Source: Amphiduros pacificus
Lineage: Eukaryota > Annelida > Polychaeta > Phyllodocida > Hesionidae
NCBI GenBank assembly: GCA_949316495.1
Contig: OX439010.1
Location: 20,403,766 to 20,467,765 of the forward strand
Length of the DNA stretch: 64,000 nt
Reading direction: 5' to 3'
In this document: piece by piece, positions 58,147 to 64,000 of the stretch
How positions within the stretch are numbered: position 1 is the first letter of the stretch
Layout: every line of letters begins with the position of its first letter
The notes under the pieces: generated by a model
Told to the model about the DNA's origin: nothing
Seen by the model: the letters and a program-made list of their open reading frames with translations, nothing else
The model's database searches: none
Program-made: the position numbers and the translations under genes

Positions 58147-59622
58147 ATGGACGGGGACAGCCAGACAGATGAAGTGGAAGAGAGGAACCATAAAAAAATG
58201 GAAGACGATGCACAAAATGAGAAACAGAATGATAGGACACATGAATATGGTGGCAACCCCGAGCAAATGTCAAGAATTGATTTTTGTGGAAATTATAACA
58301 CGATCAATTCTCAGTGTAAAAGGAAAGTAAAAATAAAGATGAATGATTCAGATGAGGCCAGTCAGGATGACTTAGATGAAAAACCATTGAAGAAAGCCAG
58401 ATTTGCTTGGCAAGTTAAAAGATCAGGAAAGTCATGTGAGTTAAATGATAATATGAAAGAACAAGGAGTAAAGAGTGATAATGACAATAAAGAAGACTTT
58501 TCAAGAAAAATCAGTGACAAATGTAAAACTGTAGATATGGAGTCTTCCAGTATTTCTGATAACAATGGTGCTAAATTTCAAGATAGACTTGCCTCCCACA
58601 AGCAAAGTTTGGACGCAGATGTAAAATTTGATAGGCTTGTGCATTCTACCTCTAAGAGTTCTTGCCCGCATCAAGGTGGGTTCAAGGAAGAAAGACCAGA
58701 AACATCAACTATTAACTCAAAACCCAACACACAGGAAGCAGTATGCAAAAAAGATTTACAAACAGATGTCTGTAGGAGAGACCATCATCAGCAAAACACT
58801 GCTTCAAAAATGGAACCAAGAAAAAGTACAAAGACGGTCAAAGTGAACAGACAGACCTACAAAAAGATGTGGTCGAGGCAGCATATGGCCAAGGCCATTG
58901 CAGACAATGCCATCAATATGACTTTAGAAGAAATGGGCCTCTCACCAGATCCGAATAGCAACCGTAAAGCTGAACAGACACGGCTTGCAAATCAGTTAGA
59001 AAGTGAAGGTGTGTCAGCAGCAATCATGTCTCGAGGCTTGAGGAGACAGAGTTCAGAGCCGGTGCATGGCTCACCAGATCGCATGCGCAGGTTCATTCCC
59101 GTTGTTGACAGATTAAGCAAAGTTCCAGAGACGGTATTTGCACAAAGCATGTTTGCCAATGACCTGGCTATGTCTTCACCATCAAGTATTATCAACCAAT
59201 CACATCCCATAGCTGCCTCTAATATGCAAGTCTTGTCAAACACAGGAAGTCTCAGGTCAGAGAGGTCACCACTACAACAAAGAAACCCAGAACTTACGGA
59301 TACTGAATCCATCTTGCACAGTTTTTCAAAGAAAGAAACAAACATAAAATACAAGGAATATGAATTGGATAATGTAAATGAATGCATGGAACTTTCAAAT
59401 AGCACTACTCAAAAAGAGTCCATTGAAACTGATGCAAGATGCCAAGAATCTGACGTAAATAGTAGCAAAGATTTGTACACTGATGGAGATATAGATAAAT
59501 CTAATGAAACAGCCAAAGAAAATTTCAAACTAGATGATTTGAATATGTTTACTCCATCTACCACTGACCTACTAGACCATGCACTAAATGCTGCCATTTC
59601 AGAAAAAGGACTCTTTCTATAA
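58147..59622 (+). CDS. Unrecognised hydrophilic protein, 491 aa
   Basis: A splice acceptor at 58140 (TTATTTTTCAG) precedes GGGATC and an ATG at 58147 (MDGDSQTDEVEE), so the coding region starts six bases into an exon and runs unbroken to TAA at 59620. The N-terminal half is polar and Lys/Glu/Asp-rich, probably disordered, with KKARFAWQVKR. A better-ordered middle (about residues 235-320) contains NRQTYKKMWSRQHMAKAIAD, NAINMTLEEMGLSPDP and LRRQSSEPVHGSPDRMRRF, the last like a Ser/Arg phosphosite region. The C terminus DLLDHALNAAISEKGLFL looks like an amphipathic helix. No domain is recognised. The unbroken 491 codons, acceptor and start context make it a real host gene. Confidence 0.75.
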   Translation: MDGDSQTDEVEERNHKKMEDDAQNEKQNDRTHEYGGNPEQMSRIDFCGNYNTINSQCKRKVKIKMNDSDEASQDDLDEKPLKKARFAWQVKRSGKSCELNDNMKEQGVKSDNDNKEDFSRKISDKCKTVDMESSSISDNNGAKFQDRLASHKQSLDADVKFDRLVHSTSKSSCPHQGGFKEERPETSTINSKPNTQEAVCKKDLQTDVCRRDHHQQNTASKMEPRKSTKTVKVNRQTYKKMWSRQHMAKAIADNAINMTLEEMGLSPDPNSNRKAEQTRLANQLESEGVSAAIMSRGLRRQSSEPVHGSPDRMRRFIPVVDRLSKVPETVFAQSMFANDLAMSSPSSIINQSHPIAASNMQVLSNTGSLRSERSPLQQRNPELTDTESILHSFSKKETNIKYKEYELDNVNECMELSNSTTQKESIETDARCQESDVNSSKDLYTDGDIDKSNETAKENFKLDDLNMFTPSTTDLLDHALNAAISEKGLFL

Positions 59623-62456
59623 CAATGTTTAATGCAAATTATTAATGTATTTAAATGTATTGATCGGAAACCTAGAGATATGTCCTTTGACCACAAATAT
59701 TTAAATTGATATTTTGCACATAGTTTGATTTTTGTGTAGTGAGAGGGGGGAATTGTCATTCTGTCTGTCCATCAAACTTAATGATTTCCTCTAAAATTAC
59801 ATGATGGGCTACTTAGATATTTGTAGGTAGAAACAGGTGGCTATATCGTGTGGAGTATAACAAATTACTTTTGCTACATTGACTGTTCTCGGCCTGCAAA
59901 GATTGGTGTATACTTCAGAATCATTCATAAAGCAATTTTCTTAGGTATTTAGTAAATATGTTAAATTATGGACTGTTTAATTTTAGAATATCAACACTTG
60001 AATTGAAAGATCCAATATTTTGTGAGTAAAATGAGAATCTAAACCTTAAAGTGAATAGGTAATGATTTTATTGCCATATAAAAATAATTTTATTTCAAAG
60101 TACAGTAGAAATATATACATGTAATAGGGATGAGTGAATTTATAGATTGAATAAATTCTTCTTCTTTTTTAAATATTGTGCAGTCACTTTAGATAAAATG
60201 TGTGTTTCTCAACAGGTTTGAGAAGTAGAATTGTTTATTTTGTATAAAAGATTTTGTTTGTTATCATATTACAAAACCATTTTTTATTTGCTCAATTTTT
60301 TTCTGGTTTACAAATGGAATAAAGGTCATAACAAAGTTTTGTTGAAGGGAACATACTGTGTCTTCTTCATGATCAGAAGACTTTTTCATATATAAGCATT
60401 CTTTTTGAGAAAAGTTTGCCACTTTTGTGTGACAAGCAAAATATACTTTTCCTATGACATGCCACAGATAAATTTGATTTGTATTATTATAATTGCCAAT
60501 AAGGTGGATTACATTTTACAACCTGTTCACCTTTTCATTTCCTAATTTGCATATGGACACACACATAAAATTATTATTCTTAAAAAAAAGAGAAAAACAA
60601 TGATTTAAAGAAAAACAAACGTGATATAAACTGTAGACATGATTTGACACCTTTGATTTGATTGTTGATCAGGAATTTCTACCATATTGGCACCAGGTGG
60701 CAGCAACACATGTATTACCATGTCTGTATTACTTTAGTACAGTAAATATTCAGGGATATAACCTAATATAGGAGATATAGTACAATCATGCAATTGCAAG
60801 ACCTTAGAATTAAATTTTATCGGCAGTCCGCAAGATTTTACAGTGTTCGGCATCTCCCATGTTTAACAACTTAGTGTTAGTTTTCCATCTGTACTGGGTC
60901 ATCTCTTTGTAATATTGAAAATTGCCATGATTTTTTTTGTCATAAATGAGCAAAACTAGAGATCTGGATTAGAGTGTTTCTAATGCACATCATTCTTTTT
61001 TTTGTCAAGAGAAATTTACAAACAAAATCCTCTCCTGAGGCTTGAGATAGTGTGAGTTTTGTAAAACAAAATAGATGTCAACTTTTTGGTATTAAACATG
61101 TAATTAAAAATCAAATTGAGTTATTAATCCTTTTTACAAATATAAATTGTTATATTCTAGGAATATGAATATTGTGCTTCAGTAGAAAATAAAGTGTTAT
61201 GAATACTCTGAATTAATAAATATAACTAGCATTATGAATACAATGGTTAAATAACAGAGCGAATACAGCAGGAAGATATTTTGGCCATAAAGATTGTTTT
61301 ATAATGCTGAAATTTGTCACATAATTTATGATAAGTCTGAAAGGTTGTGCATTAAATTTTGTAAGAATGAAGTGGCTAAGATGTTTAGTGAAAACGATTT
61401 TAATGTAGACATGTCATGCCTGGAAGTAAAATCTTTATGACACAGAACATATGTGTTAGTCATAATAAGTTATCTTAATGAGAGGAAACACTTTTGGGTG
61501 TATTAAAATCACAGTTTTGGAAGTAGGCACATTCTCCAACCAATAAAAACATTGTGCTTTCATAAGAAATGAATGATTTATATGAAACTTATATATTTCT
61601 TATATTTTAAGTTTGATTCAGAAATGGCTGTGTTCATTATGTGTCCAAGGCAGTAAGCAGGAAGTTAGACATGTGACAATGCATTGGGACTGGTCCAGGG
61701 AGAGGGGAGTGCTGGATCTGCATGGTTCACTGGAATCCAATGTACAGGTCACATAGGTATTTTCCATAAGGATTTTCTGTTATTTAGCTCATTCAATTGT
61801 TGGCAATAGGTTTAGAACAACAAGTGCAAGTAGTGATGAAAAAATAATAATTTGGCCATGATTGGCATACTTGGCATTACTTTAGTGTAGCTTTGATATC
61901 ATTTTTGTTCGCTGAAGTGTAAAGTTGTGACTGCAATCTGCCTTTGTACACAACAAGGGATTATTTTCAGTTTGGTAGAGACAGCCTTTTTGACTAAGCT
62001 ACTTGGCTGGCTGTTTATATATGTGGTCAAATGCTAGTTGATCAAGTGCTTCATGCTTTGACAGAAATGCAAGGTCAAGTGCACATGCATCCAATACAAA
62101 CAGCAGCAGCTGGTTCACCTTTCACAAATTTGTTTTTGTTGCTTCCTGTACATTTTAAACATGAAAACTTTCTGATTTGCCTTGTGGAGACATTGCTACA
62201 GATATCTACCACTTGAACTTCTTAAAATATTGCTCCATGCCTTGACTGTGGACTGAGCCTTTTATGCGATGTTGGAATGTAGACACATGGTGATCGCCAC
62301 TTTTGTTACTATGGACACTTCTTGTGATCATCTGTTAGGTGCTTTTTGCTTGGTCGAAATGATTGCCATTGTCTCCCATCATTGTCTCAACTGCCATGAT
62401 TGGTCCCTTAACGAGATGTGCAAACAGACATCATAGGATTACTATTAAGATATATT

Positions 62457-62461
<5 letters not shown>
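59623..62461. other. 3' UTR and intergenic DNA
   Basis: AT-rich and without a supported gene. Candidate polyadenylation signals on the plus strand include AATAAA near 60319 and 61188. The second copy of a dispersed repeat lies at 62265-62412. The short ORF at 62031-62216 has no support. Confidence 0.6.
62265..62412 (-). repeat. Dispersed repeat, reverse copy
   Basis: Reverse complement of 51175-51325. It ends directly before a purine-rich stretch and the AT microsatellite. Confidence 0.75.

Positions 62462-62551
<90 letters not shown>
62462..62551. repeat. AT dinucleotide microsatellite
   Basis: About 45 uninterrupted AT units. It gives YIYIYI-type artefact ORFs on both strands. Confidence 0.97.
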
Positions 62552-62555
<4 letters not shown>

Positions 62556-62599
62556 GGAGATATGGGTTGGGAGGACAGCTGACAGTACTCTCCACAGCA

Positions 62600-63066
62600 G
62601 ATCCAGGATTTGTAGTATATGACTCTACCTCGCCATGCAGAGCAAGCTGACAGGTTAATTATTATACTTTCTGCTGTGCAGAAACATCTCCTTTCCTGCT
62701 GAAAATGGTATTTCTCTATGCAATACTGTTCAGGCAAAGCCACCACTTCTGCTTGATTAAATATTACTCCATGCAATGCTGTGTAAGGAAAGCAACCACT
62801 TTCATTTCCCATAGTCAGTTTAGTAGTGCTCATTGAAATACGTGTATACTGTGGAGAAATGCCCTTCTCTTTATAAATAGTACTATTGCTACTTGATAAC
62901 ATTTCATTCATAACATCTACCCCTGATCCTTTTCGTCACAATTCTTTTCATCATAATTTTTAATTGTATGTCATAACAGGTATTATTATGGCATTTCAAC
63001 AGTCTCACACTCACTTCCATGATATCAGCATAAATTACACAAAATCCAATATAAACATCAGCCAAA
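62600..63066. other. Spacer and 3' UTR of the actin-related gene
   Basis: No coding region is seen. Sequence adjoining 63066 is the likely 3' UTR of the minus-strand gene to the right. Confidence 0.5.
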
Positions 63067-63634
63067 TCAAAAGAACATTTTTGACACTAGTGATGGCCCA
63101 TATTCATCATACATATCCGTATCGACACACATTAGAGGGAATGTGGACATTTTGGCCACTAATGCACCTCCACGCCATGCAGAGTTCTCGCCACCAGAGG
63201 GCAGCACAGAAGCCGCAGATTTGCCTTCTGCTTCACTGAGACTAGAGAGTTCTTTCTGTAAACGATTGCCGAAACCTGAAAAAAATAAATGCATACATTA
63301 CTTGAATTCTTAAAATGTACTTCAGATGACACTTTTTGCTGCATAGAAAGTTACGAGATGTGCTTTCAATGAATTATGCCATTATACAGATATGTTGACT
63401 GAGCTTCACTCCCTTCCCTCACAGAAGGGGACTGAGAGAATGAACTATTCTAGAGAGCAATCCCAGCTCATCATTAATATTCATATATGCACGATATATG
63501 GGAATCAGACCTACCTGGAAATAATGTATTTCCCCCACATGTTCCAACATTCTTCAGCATAATATCATGTAATTCATTATTGCACTTCTTGATTGCCCTA
63601 TACAACATGTCCTGCACAGGGCAATTCTCAAAAC
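63067..63634 (-). CDS. Actin-related protein, last two exons (partial)
   Basis: Exon 63634-63515 (TTTCAG acceptor, donor GTAGGT) encodes CPVQDMLYRAIKKCNNELHD then NVGTCGGNTLFPG; exon 63275-63067 continues FGNRLQKELSSL and ends SLVSKMFF before TGA. They join in phase 1 and match the actin C-terminal third: I.KC...R..L..N....GG.T..PG...R and W.GG......STF.....YDE.GPS...... The end YDEYGPSLVSKMFF parallels actin's YDESGPSIVHRKCF. Divergent positions (WRGG for WIGG, CGGNTLF for SGGTTMY) make it an actin-like or ACTR/ACTRT-type protein rather than a conventional actin. Upstream exons lie beyond 64000. Confidence 0.85.
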
Positions 63635-63777
63635 CTGAAATGGAAACCAATCATTCATGTTCGTCTAAAGCTAATGAATAATTAAGTCATGAAAAGGATA
63701 TTTGTTCTTCTCTGTTCAGAAATATAGATATGTTCTTTAGAATAGGTGATACTGCTTGAAGCTGTGATACTTGGGGT

Positions 63778-63910
<133 letters not shown>

Positions 63911-64000
63911 CCATTCATTAATTCTTTCATTCATTCATTCATTTATTCTTTCATTCATTCATTCATGATTTGAGAATTAAAAATTGAAGATCTTGAAGAT

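Noticed and set aside
62363-62911. YIYIYI ORFs on both strands
   Set aside because: These are translation of the AT microsatellite.

Overview
This window looks like a nuclear contig from an invertebrate animal, most likely a lophotrochozoan and perhaps a mollusc. The support is intron-bearing genes with animal orthologues (FBXW2, KATNAL2, a C2H2 zinc-finger gene, an actin-related gene), AT-rich introns and intergenic DNA, and a dense mix of LINE, Penelope-like and small inverted-repeat elements. The species cannot be fixed from sequence alone.

Layout. Positions 1-23200 are mostly mobile DNA. A nearly full-length CR1/L2-like LINE lies on the minus strand (about 20-5648); its 5' leader holds eight two-tier hairpins. 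A complete-looking Penelope-like element (PLE, 7328-12367, plus strand) follows, with 358-bp terminal direct repeats that each carry a hammerhead ribozyme and with a 16-bp target-site duplication. A decayed RNase H-bearing I-type LINE occupies about 13384-18775. Next come a possible spliced gene with a coding minisatellite (18847-20379), a decayed member of a multi-copy protein family (20587-22218) and a 601-bp inverted-repeat element.

Positions 23600-52050 hold three well-supported host genes that I rebuilt exon by exon with matching intron phases: a 9-10 finger C2H2 protein (minus, 23617-27729, 810 aa), FBXW2 (plus, 30788-33147, 474 aa) and KATNAL2 (minus, 36118-52046, 590 or 591 aa). The zinc-finger gene and FBXW2 are head to head. 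FBXW2 and KATNAL2 converge. KATNAL2 has two diverged terminal exons, each with its own acceptor and stop codon.

Positions 52050-64000 hold an unrecognised minus-strand ORF interrupted by a foldback element (54478-56031) with a 9-bp target duplication and an internal 179-bp satellite, an unrecognised largely single-exon gene (58147-59622), long AT and TTTA microsatellites, and the last two exons of an actin-related gene running off the right edge.

The host genes do not form one pathway: FBXW2 is an SCF ubiquitin-ligase receptor, KATNAL2 a microtubule-severing-type AAA ATPase linked to cilia and sperm, and the zinc-finger protein a probable transcription factor. The least explained signals are the hairpin array with covarying stems in the LINE leader and the duplicated KATNAL2 terminal exon.
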